Positions 22,617 through 34,439 of a stretch of 64,000 nt of DNA are shown piece after piece. The notes below the pieces were generated by a model. It was not told the DNA's origin, searched no databases, and saw nothing but the letters and a program-made list of their open reading frames with translations. The position numbers and the translations under genes were made by a program. Each line of letters begins with the position of its first letter. Positions within the stretch are counted from its first letter, which is position 1. The stretch spans positions 12,756,495 to 12,820,494 of the forward strand of contig NW_004624782.1 in assembly GCF_000247695.1 (NCBI RefSeq). Direction: 5' to 3'. Origin of the DNA: Heterocephalus glaber (Eukaryota > Chordata > Mammalia > Rodentia > Bathyergidae).

Positions 22617-22746
22617 TGTTTTTTGTTTTGTTTGTTTATGACACAGGGTCTTGCTGTGTAGCCCAGGCTGGCCTCAAACTCACAGCGATCCTCCTGCCTC
22701 AGCCTCCGAGTGCTGGGATTGGAGGTATGTCCCACCACGCCGAGAC
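22617..22746 (-). mobile_element. B1 SINE, inverted
   Basis: tgtagcccaggctggcctca and cctcagcctccgagtgctgg in plus. Confidence 0.85.
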
Positions 22747-23454
22747 TGAGTATCCATTTAGAGCCAAGGAGGGACAGAGAGGGCCGTGGCTCCGGAGGCC
22801 AAGAGAGCACATAGGGACAGCAGGAAGCAGGCTCGGCTCAGGCTGCGTCTTCCCCAGCCCTCTGCAGTAAAAAGCTCGAGCCATCTGGTTCTAATATTAA
22901 AGGAGAGAGATGGGGGATTGCTGCAGAACAAGTAGGACGCGGTGGGCCTCTGCTGCTTTTGCCTGCTCAGAATCCACTCCTGGTTCTTTGGGGGACAGCA
23001 CCCAAGTTTCCTTTGGGAACAGCCCTTCCCTGGGTACAGATGAAGCTGACCCCACACTGAGGTCACGCGGGGAGGACACATGACCCAGGCCTGGTCAGTC
23101 TGCGTGTTTAAAGGACTCGGCAGGGACACAGCCAAGTTGGACACTCTGGGTCCCCTGTGTGCCCTGGGGAGAACAGTGCCCTCTTACTGTCAGAGCTCCT
23201 GAAGATGCAGGGCGGAAGGAAGCCGGGCCTCCAGTGTTGCCCCGTGCCACCGCTGGGGAGACTCACCCGTGGCACAGGGCCCACACAGGACGGAGGAAGC
23301 GAGAGAGGAGAGATGGACAGCAGGGTATAGACTGAGCGCAAAGATCCATACCTGAAGTCGGATTTAAATGGAGTTTTCAGCCATGTGACCCAGTGCATTT
23401 CCACAAGTCCCTTTGGTTTGTTAAGTCATCGTGTGCAAATGAAGGAATTTTTGT

Positions 23455-23595
23455 GTTTGTGGTGCTGGAGATTGAACCCAGGGCTTCTCGAATACCACTG
23501 AACTACACCCCCTGCACCTGTTATTTTTATTTTGAGACGGGGTTTTACATGTGCTAGTCATATGCTCTGCCACTGAGCTAAACTCTCAGCCCTAG
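23455..23595 (-). mobile_element. B1-ID related SINE fragments, inverted
   Basis: ggtgctggagattgaaccca followed by gagacggggttttac and actgagctaaactctcagcc. Confidence 0.65.
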
Positions 23596-23857
23596 GATTG
23601 TAATCCCAGTTGCACTTGGAGACATTGATACTTTTTCTGAGTTTTCCCATCTTCTGTTGTCAGCTTCTTTGCTGTCCTTCAGCACATTTTTCCTTCATAG
23701 AAATGCTGCACCTTCCCTGTTAAATGCATCCCCTTAGTGTATGAATGTGAGTGAAATACTTTTCCTTTTCCACTTCTACCCAGTGGTTTCTTACAACACC
23801 AAATCATCTCTTCTTTAATAGTGACCATTTCTCTCCCTCTCTCTCTTTCTCTCTTTT

Positions 23858-24210
23858 TCTCAGTACCAGGGATCGAACTCAGGACCTTGTGCTTGCTTAC
23901 AAGGCAGGCATGGTGCCACTGAGCTATATCCCCAGCCCTCTCTTTTTTTCTGTTTTATTTTTGTTTGCTTGCTTAGTTTCATATCTGTGTTTTTTGTTGT
24001 TGATGTTGGTACCGGGGATCAACTCGGGACCTTGCACTTGGGGGCAGTTGGTGGAACCGCTGATCCTGTTTTCTAATTTGTTTGTGTTTGGATTTTTGAG
24101 ACAGGCTGTCACTCACCCTGTGGCCCAGGCTGGCTCCAACTCTGGATCCTCCTGACTCAGCCTCCCAAGTGCTGGGATTACACCTGTGTGCCATTGTGTT
24201 CAGCTTACAA
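23858..24210 (-). mobile_element. Three inverted SINEs in tandem (two ID-type, one B1)
   Basis: ID-type units at about 23862-23938 and 24008-24066 (the second truncated), then a B1 at about 24068-24208 with cctcagcctcccaagtgctg. Confidence 0.8.
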
Positions 24211-24383
24211 TTGTATTTCTCTGTGTAGAATATTTACATCCAAATCACAGGGAGGCTGAACTACAACTTCTTGACTCCTCTTGTTTTGTGTTTTGTGTTT
24301 CTGTACTTATTGCAATTTTTCTGGTTTACTGTCTGTATGAGATTTTTACATTAAGGTGCAGCTTTCATAAAATAAATCAGAGC

Positions 24384-24580
24384 GGGCTGGAGATTTCGCT
24401 CAGTGGTGCCACACCTGCCTGGCAAGCGCAAGGTGCTGAGTTCGATTCCCAGTACCAAAAATTAAATTAAATGAAAATAAAATAAATCTGGGATGAGGAT
24501 TTAGCTCAATGGTTCTGGCGCCTGCCTTGCAAGTGCAAGGTCCCAGTTCGATCCCCAGTACCAAAAAAAGATAATAAATA
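24384..24580 (+). mobile_element. Two tRNA-like SINEs in tandem
   Basis: Units at about 24384-24465 and 24491-24568. Each has tagctca/cgctcagtgg and gttcgat B-box blocks and an A-rich tail. Confidence 0.85.
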
Positions 24581-24779
24581 AAGAAATAAAGTCAGTCTGA
24601 GAGTTTCCACCTTTTTTTGTGACCAAGAATAATTTAAGTAACATTGGAATTACCTTTAATTTATTGCTTGATGTAGAAGTAGTTAAATTCCTCTTGGAAT
24701 CATCCGGACCTGGTGTGTTCGAAAATCATTTTATATACAAAGAAAATGGTCTGTGACCCTAAGGCAAGTTAGGAGGCGC

Positions 24780-25660
24780 AGCGTGAAAACCCAAGGTGAG
24801 CTGAGGCGCGGGGCTGAGCGGTCCTCGAGGGCGGGCGGGCCCGGCCGCCGTGTGAAGGCAGGAACTCCCAGACCCGCCCAGGTGAGGCTGGGGCGGAGGA
24901 CGACAGGCTGAAGCTGCGTCAGGCTGTGTGCAGCTGAAGCAGGCGAGGCCTGGAGCAGGCGCCCCGGGCAGGTCGCTCCCTGCCCTGCAGTCCCGACCCG
25001 AAGGCCAGAGCCAGAGCAGCCTTGGGCGTGGGTGTGGGGCCACCCCAGGGCGGATCAGCCCCAGGCCGCGGAATCCAGCCCTGCCAGGTCGGTCGCAGGT
25101 CGGCGCGGGCCCACACAAGGCCCACTTCCTCCCTCCCGCGTGAGTCACCCCAGCCCTGCTCGGTCTGAGTCACCCTCGCCCGCCAAGCGGTGACACCTGC
25201 AGCCCGGGCTCCAGCGGCTGTGGGAAAGCCGGGCCTGAGGCCGAGGCGGCAGCGGGGCACCTGGGGAGGCCCTTGAGGCCGTCTAAGGCCTTTGCACCCG
25301 CACTCCGGAGGCAGTCAGCCTGGGGTCCCCCGCCCCATCCTCTAGACAGCCCCGGAAAGGAGAGGGCGAGATGTGAAACTCAGGCGGACTGCCCTCCGCA
25401 GCCCCTGGGACCCTGACCGCCTCACCCCTGCCCGGCCGTGTCTCCCAGCACGGGGCAGCTCGCCGCCTGCAGCTCCCTGGGCTCCTGCAGCTCCCTGGGC
25501 TCCTGCAGCTCCCTGGGCTCCTGCAGCTCCCTGGGCTCGGAACACCTTTCCCTTCCCTGCCTGGGACCAGCGCTTTCCAAAAGCCCACGGAGTCACCTCC
25601 TGGAAGGCCCGCGGATGCCCGGCCAGCAACTCTACAGGGAGACCCCCGCGCTCTCCTGAT
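24780..25660. promoter_or_regulatory. CpG island with paired AP-1 motifs
   Basis: GC- and CpG-rich for almost 900 bp. Two perfect TGAGTCA motifs lie at 25141-25147 and 25166-25172. A minisatellite sits inside. No gene could be assigned. Confidence 0.55.
25467..25538 (+). repeat. Minisatellite, 4 perfect copies of an 18-bp unit
   Basis: The unit ctgcagctccctgggctc is repeated four times without change, so the array is young or homogenised. Confidence 0.95.
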
Positions 25661-25669
25661 GTGAGTCCC

Positions 25670-25765
25670 AAGTTTGCCACCTGCTTGCGGTGACCACAGG
25701 CCAATTACTGAGCCTGTGTGAGTCTCAGCTTACTCATCTATAAAATGGGCCCGACAGTGCCTCCA
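25670..25765 (+). mobile_element. MIR fragment
   Basis: cacaggccaattactgagcc and ctcatctataaaatgggccc match the MIR core. Confidence 0.65.
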
Positions 25766-25885
25766 GGGGCCACTGCAAGAATGGAAAAATGAGCTGGGTG
25801 CTGTGCTTCTAAACCGGAGCTGGCCCGCAGGGACGTCGGTGTGCTGGGCTGCCACTGTGTCCCTCTCTAGAACAAGTGCTCTAGG

Positions 25886-26025
25886 AAGCCAGGCATGGTG
25901 GCACATGCCTGTAATCGCAGCAATTGGGAGGCTGAGCCAGGAGGATCGCTGTGAGTTTGAGGCCAGCCTGGGTTACTTAGCAAGACCTTGTCTCAAAAAC
26001 CCTAAACCAAACCAAACCAAACCAA
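25886..26025 (+). mobile_element. B1 SINE
   Basis: aagccaggcatggtggcaca, gaggccagcctgggttactt, with an aaacc-rich tail. Confidence 0.87.
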
Positions 26026-26401
26026 AGTGCTAACACAAGTGCTCCAGGAGAGAGGACACAAATTCCCCGTTTCCATGCTTGCTCCCAGAGCCCAGCACAG
26101 GGCCTGGCTCAGGGGCTGTCTCCACTCACACCCAGCACCCTCTGCCTCCCACTCACTCACAGCGGGCAGAGAACCAGCAAGAAGACGCCACTAGCACAGT
26201 GCCCTGGCCGCCCCACGGCAGGGACACCCCATCTCCCTGGACGTTGGGCTGCGCTGAGCCCTCCTGCAGCTGTGCCCCTACACACCTCCGCAGGCCAGCG
26301 CTGACCAGGGGGTGAAAACAATAGCCCCCTCCAGGGCCCGTCTGAGCACCAGCCCGACGGTTCTCATGAAACACCTAGCCGGGGCTCCAATAATTGTCTG
26401 G

Positions 26402-26600
26402 AAGCCAGGCATGGTGACACAAGACGGTAACCTCAGTATTCTGGGAGGCTGAGGCAGGAGGAGTCCACGTTCAAGGTCAGCCCGAACCAATATAGTGAAA
26501 TCCTATCTCAAAATAGAAAATAAAGGGCTGGGGACGTCACTCAGCACTGAGGCCCTGGGTTTGGACCTGGTACTGGGCGGGGGAGACTAAGAGGAGGAGC
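26402..26600 (+). mobile_element. B1-ID dimeric SINE
   Basis: B1 part at about 26402-26520, then ggggctggggacgtcactcag ID part, diverged. Confidence 0.7.
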
Positions 26601-27089
26601 CCCTGAACTTCCTGAGTTTGACCCCAGCACCTCTGACAACACAAGTAAATTCAGTCCCAACTGGTGATTTTCAGGCACACTGAAGACTGAGACCGGCCAG
26701 TCTACGTCGGCCTCCTCCTTTGCTCGCCTGGTGGCCCTGGGAGGGTGGGAGGACAGCGCGGGCTTCGAGGTTGCTCCTGCAGCTTCTCGCTTTTCTCTTC
26801 CTCTTCACTTCCTAGGGCTCCACTGATGACCTGGGCTGGATAGCAGCCCTCGGCTGCAAGGTCTCGACCCAGCTACTTCCTGTATCCCAGGACCCTGCAG
26901 ACCCGAGAGCTCCCCACACCCCACACCAGGCACTGGCCACAGGCTCCCTGCTCCCACTCAGACGCCCTCCACCAACTCTTGCCCCGTCAGATAAGATATG
27001 GGACATTCAGTTACACATGAATATGTCACAGAACCAACAGATAATGTTTTCTAGTAAGTGTGTCCCAAACATCACATCCTGGTTGGGCG

Positions 27090-27265
27090 GGGGAGGTTTT
27101 TCTTGTTTTTTGGGTTGGTTTTTTTTGGTGTGGGGTAGTTGATTTTGTGTTTTTGAGACAAGCGCTCAGTAAATTGCTCAGTTTCCCGGGCTGGGCTGGA
27201 AGGTACAATCCTCCTGCCTCAGCCTCCCGAAATGCTAGGGTTACAGGCGTGCACCCCGACACTGC
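27090..27265 (-). mobile_element. B1 SINE, inverted
   Basis: T-rich tail, then gcctcagcctcccgaaatgc and ggcgtgcac. Confidence 0.75.
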
Positions 27266-27269
27266 TGCA

Positions 27270-28140
27270 TCCTGTACTTTCATTTTCGGAACTGCCAGCC
27301 CATATGGTGGGGCTGGATTTGTTCAGAAAGATCCGACCCATCAAACTTCTGCTAGAGAGGACTGCTGGCCTCCTGTCCCTCAGGCACGCCTCTCAGGCCC
27401 TGTCCAGGGGGCTCACTTTCTCTTGCTGGGCAGAGAAGCCAGCTGGGCCATGCCACCTGCCTCCCAGGTTCTGCCTCTGGCACCAGCACGAGGTCCTCTG
27501 AACTGGGTAGTCTGGGGTCTCCCTCTTCATTCCCAGCTGGTTTTGGAGGGTGGGGTGAGGTGGGAAAAGAACACAGCCTGCCAGAAATCCACACCCCCAT
27601 GTGGAGTGGGAGGGACACAGCCTCCCCTGCCAGCCGGGCTACAATCTGCCCATTTCACAGATGTGGACACGGCAGGTCTCACCGGGCACAGGTGGTGAGC
27701 GGTGGGCAGGCCGGGTCTCTCTTGGACCCCAGGGCTGCCTGGCACAGCTCTCTGGCAGAGATGGGTAGCTGAGCCCCAGGTCCCTTGGCCCTGTGCCTTG
27801 TCACACAGGTGGGACCTGGAGCCGCAGCCACCTGGGGAGAGCCGCATCATGGTCTCCCCGAAGCAGTGGGGCCGGGCATTTCCTGTTGGGGAACAGCCAC
27901 AGCCGCCCGCGCCCACCCGTGCCGAGCTGGTGGACAGGGAGGGAGAGGAGCCCGGGGCCCACCCATGGGAACTAGAGATCTGGTCAGGCCCCTGTGCCAG
28001 CAACACAGGGTCAGGACTCGCCGCCCACCACAGCCCCACAGGACTCTGGCTCCTCCCCTCCATTTCCTCATCCAACAAACTGGGTCAACAGCCAACAACC
28101 CCTGTCTACATCACAGGGCTGGAGAAGGATCAGAAAGGAC
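27270..28140. other. GC-rich intergenic sequence
   Basis: Several overlapping open frames on both strands, none recognisable. No gene is supported. Confidence 0.4.
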
Positions 28141-28144
28141 CTCA

Positions 28145-28310
28145 GGGCCGGGGTGTAGCTTGGGGTACAGCACCTGTGAGGCCTGGTCCCGGAACTAAAA
28201 GAAAAAGAAAAGAGGGCCGGGGATGTAGCTTAGTGGTTTTGCTGCCTGCTGCGCAAGCGCAAGGACCCGAGTTCGATCCCTGGTACCAGGAAGGAAAAAA
28301 AGAAAAAGAA
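28145..28310 (+). mobile_element. Two tRNA-like SINE units
   Basis: A diverged unit at about 28145-28212, then a full young copy at 28213-28290 (gatgtagcttagtggttttg, gttcgatccctggtacc). Confidence 0.8.
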
Positions 28311-28334
28311 AAGAATGGTCTTAAATAACCAAGA

Positions 28335-28510
28335 CAAATGACTCACACTCATTTATGGTGTGTTATCCGCTAGACACTGCTCTGATACTTCACCTCACGT
28401 TAAAGTAGGACTCCCCTCTACTGCTCTAGGAGGCAGGCCCTGTTATTATCCCTGCATCATCAATGAGGAAACTGAGGCAGAAAGATGCAGTCACTTGCTC
28501 GAGGTCACAT
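28335..28510 (+). mobile_element. MIR-like fragment
   Basis: cattatccctgcatcatc-type and 'gaggaaactgaggcagaaag' blocks typical of MIR. Confidence 0.5.
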
Positions 28511-28982
28511 GCCCACCGTGTCAACCATCACAGCTGATGTGCAACACATGCATCGAGGAGTGGCCGGCACCTCCGGGGTCACGGGTCAAGATGGTCTATG
28601 AAGAGACAGCCGTTGGCAGAATGGGCCAGAGAATCCGGAAACAGCACCGACTGGCCCTGCCTGGGGGAGTTCGGCGTCTCCAAACCCTGGGCCCAGTTCA
28701 CTGCCACCGAGTGGCTGCACCCCTGGGGGCAGCTACACAGAACCCCTTCCGAGTATGCCGAGCGATGTACGTGAGATTGTTCATGGTGGCCCCTTCTCTT
28801 CTCCTTGCCTGATGTACTGGGGCCCATCTCAATGTCACCCATCGATAGAGAACTAGTTCAGGTAACTGAGGCAATTGCCAAGTGACAAACAGACCCCTCT
28901 GTCGTGTGCTTTGAAAAGGGGCGCAAAGGGTGGACAGAATGAGATGGTAAAAGACATCATCACGCTGCCCAGGATGCCATGC

Positions 28983-29108
28983 AATTTAAAACATGAATTT
29001 TCTATTTCTGGGATTTCACATTTAGTATTTTCAGACCCCATTTGACCCCGGGTAACTGAAACTATGGACCACAAAACCACAGATGGGGGGGCGCAGGGGA
29101 CTCCTGTA
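28983..29108 (+). mobile_element. Tigger-type DNA transposon end
   Basis: 'tctatttctgggatttcaca' followed by 'gggtaactgaaac' and a G-rich terminal repeat ending ctcctgta matches the end of an ancient TcMar-Tigger element. Confidence 0.6.
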
Positions 29109-29134
29109 CATTGTTTCATGAAAGGTAAAGACGC

Positions 29135-29325
29135 AGCAGGACAGGACGCGGGGCGCACGCCTGCGATCCAGCACTCGGGAGGCTGAGGCAGCAGGAGCAC
29201 AAGTTCCAGCCCAACCCAGGCAACAGCAACTTAGTGAGACCCTGTCTTACAATGAAAGGCGGGGAGGGGCTGGGGACGTGCCTCAGCGTGAAGGACATGT
29301 GTTCAATCCCCAACACTCTTTACAA
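29135..29325 (+). mobile_element. B1-ID dimeric SINE
   Basis: gcgcacgcctgcgatccagc, gaggctgaggcagcaggagc, then ggggctggggacgtgcctca. Confidence 0.75.
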
Positions 29326-29886
29326 ATTTTAAGAAAGCAAACTACTAGCATTTGTGTACAAAACAGCTGCAGCGACTACGGGAGTACGTTTGCTTCTAGA
29401 CTCGTGAGAACCCTGGGTAACCAGAGACACCAGGGTGCCGTGGACAGGGACTTGATGGCCAGGGACCGGGTGGGAGGTTTTCTGTGTCCGGAGGTTTGTT
29501 CCAGGGCCTCTCCATACCAAGTCCTTTAATGAAATGGCTGTGTATTTGCCCATACGCGCACGCATCCTCCCATGAGGCGGAGCAACTTTGAGTCATTTCC
29601 AGATGACTTACAGTGCCTCAGACAAGGCAAGTGCTAAGTACTTGTTACTCAGTATTGACACAGGAAAGCGACTGGATGTGCTCAGAACAGACGAAAAAAA
29701 TTCGTTCAGGATTTTCAACCACAGATGCAGAGCCCAGGAGTGGGACGGCAGCTGTACCACCCTGCAACGCCTTTGGGGTCTTGAATCACAGCAGCGGACT
29801 CTTTTTCTTTTCTTTGAAAATTTTGTTATTCTATGTACTGACCATTTAAAACACATTTAATTTTTAATTTTAGAACTTTGCAAATA

Positions 29887-30370
29887 GCCAGGCACTGTGG
29901 CACTTGTCTGTAGTCCCAGCTATGCAGGAGGCTGAGGCAGGAGGATAGTGAGTCTGAGGATAGCCTGGGTGATTTAGCAAGACACTGTCTCAAAAATAAA
30001 TAGCTGGGGGCAGGAGATTTAGCTCAGTGGTTCTGACACCTGCCTGGAAAGTACAAGATCCTGCCTTCAATTCCCGTACCAAAAATAAATAAGCAAACAA
30101 ATAAATAAATACCTAGGCGTGGTGGTGCGCACCTGTAATCCCAGCACTCGGGAGGCTGAGGCAGGAGGATCACTTCTCGTGTGAGACCAGCCTGGGGTAT
30201 ATAGTGAGGCTACACTTATGCTACATACCAAGTTCAAGACCAGCCTGGACTACACAGCAAGACCCTATCTCAAAAACTAATAAGTAAATAAGGGCTGGGG
30301 ATGTAGCTCAATGCAGGTCCTGGGTTCAACCTCTAGTACTGCAAAAAATTAAAATTAAAAAAGAAAAGGC
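29887..30370 (+). mobile_element. Cluster of four SINEs (B1, ID, B1, ID)
   Basis: B1 at about 29887-29998, ID-type at 30008-30080, B1 at 30109-30280, ID part at 30290-30350, all in plus orientation. Confidence 0.8.
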
Positions 30371-30779
30371 AGGAAATTCTGCCCCATGCTGCATGGGCGA
30401 CAACCTGAGGACATCATGCTGGATGAAACCAGCCCACCACAGGAAGACAGGAAATAGAAAGTGGCAGGGCGGCTGCAGGAGCTGGAGGAGGGAGTGGAGC
30501 CGCTCAGTGAGTAGAGCTTTGTTTCGCAAGCCGAGAGCACTGGAGGCCTGTGGCACAGCGCTGTGTGACTGTGTGAACGCACGCACTGTGCTGCTGAGCC
30601 GCGCATCTCACATGGGTAGATGGTAACTGGATGCCACACGGGCTTTTTAACTACAAATTTTCTTTAAAAAAATTAACCTGGGCCACCAGTGTGCAGCCCA
30701 TCCTCCAGACAGAGCCTCCCCAGGGCCACGGGAGCACGGTACTGAGGGTCTCCAGCACCTGTCATTTTGAAGCTCACTA

Positions 30780-30910
30780 TTTATTTATTTACTTTGGGTT
30801 TCTTGAGACAGGGTCTCACGATGTAGCCCAGGCTGGCCTCGAACTCAAGGTGATACTCCTGCCTCAGCCTGCCGAGAGCTGATTATAGGCTCCACCACCA
30901 CGGCCAGCTT
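30780..30910 (-). mobile_element. B1 SINE, inverted
   Basis: tgtagcccaggctggcctcg and cctgcctcagcctgccgaga. Confidence 0.83.
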
Positions 30911-31059
30911 AAAGTGCTTTCTAAATTCATTCACACAATACTTGCTGAGCACCTGCTCTGTGCCCAGCGCCCTGCCAGCCCCTCAGTGAGGCTGATGGGC
31001 CAGAGCCAGGGTCCAGACAGGGGCAGATGTGAGACAGCAAATGCACACAAACGTCAGTG

Positions 31060-31140
31060 CTGGGGCTGGGGTACAGGCAGCAGTGGAGCACAGGGTTAGC
31101 GTGCATAAGGACTTGGGTTTGATTCCAGTGTCAAAGAAAT
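31060..31140 (+). mobile_element. Diverged ID-type SINE
   Basis: ggggctggggtacaggcagc ... gggtttgattccagtgtc. Confidence 0.55.
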
Positions 31141-31437
31141 GTGAAAACGATGAGTGTCACAAAGCCAATTCCATAGGGTAACTAACAGAATGCAGGGGAT
31201 GGTGACAAGATCACATGGAAAAGACCCCTCCAAGGAGGGGAAATTTCAGCCTGGATCCAAATGACAGGATTCCAGCCAGAGCTCCGGGGAGAGGGAAGAG
31301 GAAGTGTGAGGGCCTAGGGGCAGGAATGAGAGGAGGCAGTGGAAATGCTGCAGATAAAGAGCAGTTTTAATGGGGTTAAACTTGTTTGGGGGGTTCAAAT
31401 GCATTGTCATCTTTTATGATTTTAAGAAAATCAATGC

Positions 31438-31582
31438 CAGGGGTGGTGGTGCACTCCTGTGATCCCAGCACCCAGGAGGCTGAGGCAGGAGGATCACCTT
31501 GAGTTTGAGGCCAGCCAGCGCTACATAGTTCAAGGCCAGCCTGAACTTCAGAGAGACTCTTTCTCAAAAAAAAAAAACAAGA
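31438..31582 (+). mobile_element. B1 SINE
   Basis: caggggtggtggtgcactcc, internal duplication caaggccagcctgaacttca, A tail. Confidence 0.87.
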
Positions 31583-32167
31583 ACAAAAAATCAGTGATAA
31601 CTGTTTTGTCCCAGAGAAGGGTTCACCCAAAACCCCACATCTCCTGAGTCCCTGAATTAAAAGTCAGTACTCCAGCAGCCCAGAGCAGGAGGGGGCTCCC
31701 AGCAAGGCAGGTAGAGCTGACGTCAGGCAATCGGGAAAGGAGCTTCCGCAGCCCCCAGTCCTGCCTTAGGCGGGAGAAACCCAGTTGGGGAGAGCAGCAA
31801 GGCCAGCCCCACTTCCCCTGGGCCTGGGCCAGGGCTTGGGTTGGGGTGACACTTAGGGCTGGGATGTCTGTGTGTGCAGAGCAGTGGCCGCCCCGCTCCT
31901 GCTGCCTCCTCCACCTGGGATCCTGTGCAGCCACCCAGGGCTCTGGCTTCACGAGGCCCAGCGGGTCTGTCCTGCCAGGGCCTGGAAGGCTGAGGTCCCA
32001 GCTCTGGAGACTGCAGTCACACTCCAGGCCCTCCTCCAAATAAACACACACAACCTGGGCCTTCTGAACCCCTATCTACAAGGTCCTGTACTCAAGTCTC
32101 TTCTAGTTTTCTAAGTGACAACGTGGGTACAAAGCGGCTCGGACTACAATCAACCAAAAAGACTGCT

Positions 32168-32295
32168 GCCAGCCTGGGTGGTGCACAACTGTAATCCCAG
32201 AACTCATGAGGCTGAGGCAGGAGGATCACCTTGAGTTCAAGGCCAAACTGAACTACTAGTGAGGCCCTGTCTCAAAAAAACAAAAATAAATAATT
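32168..32295 (+). mobile_element. B1 SINE
   Basis: agcctgggtggtgcacaact ... gaggccctgtctc, then A-rich. Confidence 0.82.
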
Positions 32296-32415
32296 TAAAA
32301 ATAAGATTGCTTAGCTGATATTGATCTAATAGGAACGCAGACCATGTAGAGGGCCTATGGTGAGCGCCATTAACTTGCGCTTGCCTGTAACTTCTAACAT
32401 GGAAAAAACAAAGGC

Positions 32416-32500
32416 ATTGGCTGGGGATTTAGCTCAGTGGCTCCACTGCCTGCCTCACAAGCACAAGGTCCTGAGTTCGATGCCCCGTACAAGAAAGGAA
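32416..32500 (+). mobile_element. tRNA-like SINE
   Basis: ggctggggatttagctcagt ... gagttcgatgccccgtac. Confidence 0.85.
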
Positions 32501-32744
32501 AGGAAGGCAGGCAGGAATTTTGGGAAGGGCTGGGAATGGCCTGGAGCTCAGTACAGTCTAACCCCAGGCACTGTTCATGCCTCTGAGGCTCCCAGGCAGG
32601 GCCAGTGCCTCATCCCTTGGAGGCCTGGTCTTCCTCAGGTGCCTCTAGCCACAATTCTGCTCTTTATTTTGTGCTGAGCCTTGAGGGCTCAGTCCCCCTC
32701 TGACTGTACTTTAAGTCCTAACTTAGCTGCCTTTCATATCACTG

Positions 32745-32830
32745 TGCAGCCCAGGCTGGCCTTGAACTTGTGATCCTCCTGCCTCGGCCTCTTGAGTGCT
32801 GGGATTACAGGTTGTGCTACTACAACTGGC
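32745..32830 (-). mobile_element. B1 fragment, inverted
   Basis: gcagcccaggctggccttga and gagtgctgggattacagg. Confidence 0.75.
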
Positions 32831-33432
32831 TAAAATGATTTCCTTTTTAAATTTGAATTCACTTAAAAGGCAACTATGTGCCACACCCCTGAATGAGTGT
32901 TCCTTGCCCTAAAACAAAATCAAAGTAAGTTCAGAGCCGCCTGGCTGGGCCGGAGCTGGGCCCTGCTCCCTGGTGCAGCTGGGGTGGCCGGGTGCGGGAG
33001 CTGTCTAGAGGCTCCCGGCCCGACGCCCAGGGAGTTACTGAGCCCAGAGGGGTCCCTTGGTCCAAGCCCTGCCACCCCGCGTCCCTGCCGTGTGACAAGA
33101 GGGCTCCCCAGCGCCCTCGCGAGGACGGGGCAGCTGCAGCGGGCGACTGCGCCCCTCAGCCTCGATGCCCCAGTGCGACCCCTCCTGCCCTCGCCCCCAG
33201 GAGGAGGAGACCCCGCCCCGTCCCGCCCCGCCATCTAGGCCGCAGCAGCTGAGCCTCCCGGTATCGCTGATCCCCCAAATTTCCGGTTCCCCAAAGACAA
33301 CTCAGGATGTGGGGAGGGAGGGGCAGGGAGAGGAGAGCGAGATCAGAGACAGGCGCGGGGAGAAGGGAGACGGCAGCCGCGACAGAAAGGCAGAAGGACA
33401 AAGACGACAGTCGGACAAAGAAGACACGAAGC

Positions 33433-33600
33433 TGATTTGACGGCACACACTTGTCACCCCAGCTACTCAGGAGGCTGAGGCAGGAGGATCGCGAGTTCTA
33501 GCCCAACCTGGCAACATAGGGAGACCTCGTCTCGACACTAAAGACGAAAAGTCTAGGGATGTAGCTCAGCGCGAAGGCCCGGGGCTGGGTCCCGAATGGC
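33433..33600 (+). mobile_element. B1-ID dimeric SINE at the edge of a CpG island
   Basis: B1 part to about 33535, then tctagggatgtagctcagcg. Confidence 0.75.
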
Positions 33601-33937
33601 AAACAAACATGGACGCGAGGCAGAGACAAGAGTCGGGAAGGAGAGGGACGTGAGACAGAGGCGGAGGCAGGGAGGCCAAAACTGAAAGCACAGGTGGAAG
33701 AGGCCGAGCGAGGGGTGGGCGTGCGGGGTGCGGAGGGACCCGGAAACAGGAGCCGCGGCCGCGAGCAGGTGGGCGTGCGGCTCGGGCCCGGGCCACCCCG
33801 GACAGCCTGGCCTGCAGACGGGCCGCTGGGAAGAGCGCGGCGGGCACAGGGCGGGGGCTCGCGGGCGCCGGGGGAGCGACTCACGGCGGCCTTGAGTCAG
33901 GCGCCTTCATTCGGAAACCACAGAAGCAGCCGCCGCG

Positions 33938-33999
33938 GAGCCGGAGCCGAGCTGAGCCGAGCCGAAACCGGAGCCGAGCCGAGCCGAGCCGAGCCGGGG
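33938..33999 (+). repeat. (GAGCC)n short tandem repeat
   Basis: About a dozen near-perfect 5-base units (gagccgagccgagcc type) inside the CpG island. Confidence 0.85.
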
Positions 34000-34257
34000 C
34001 CCGCAGGCCCGCGGGGCTGAGCGGCTCTCGAGGACCCAGCTTCAGGATCCAGGGCCTCCCCTCCCCCTTCTCAGGCCCGGCCCTTCTCCGCGGCGGGGGC
34101 AGCTCCTGGCTCTGCCTCGGCGCCAGCCTCCTTCCTGAGGCCTGGCGAGACCCCCGCCCCACGCAGAAGCCCCCTCCACCCGCTTCCCTTTTGTTCCGCT
34201 GTCTCCATCTCTGCGTTGGCGCCGGCTTCGAATCCTCCCTCCACCTCAGAGTGAGCT

Positions 34258-34350
34258 GCACTTCCTTAAGGACTTGGGCACCTGCTGTGTGACCGTAGGC
34301 AAATCATTTACCACTCTGATCCTGCTCCCTGGTCTCCGTACCTGAGGACA
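34258..34350 (+). mobile_element. MIR fragment
   Basis: ctgctgtgtgaccgtaggca and aatcatttaccactctga. Confidence 0.6.
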
Positions 34351-34439
34351 GCTGCGGTGAGTGAGGACTGTGGCACACAGTGAAGGTAGAATAAACGCAC
34401 CTCAGCAGCCGGGCCCCCTTCTGGAAGGGCCTCCGATTT

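Larger units (their letters stand above)
32930..34255. promoter_or_regulatory. CpG island, orphan promoter candidate
   Basis: Two CpG-rich blocks (about 32930-33260 and 33600-34250) are separated by a SINE. The second has an AP-1 site TGAGTCA at 33893-33899 and, on minus, a strong splice-donor-like CGCCGTGAGTCGC at about 33878-33890. That would fit a minus-strand first exon. No downstream exon was recognised. Confidence 0.5.
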
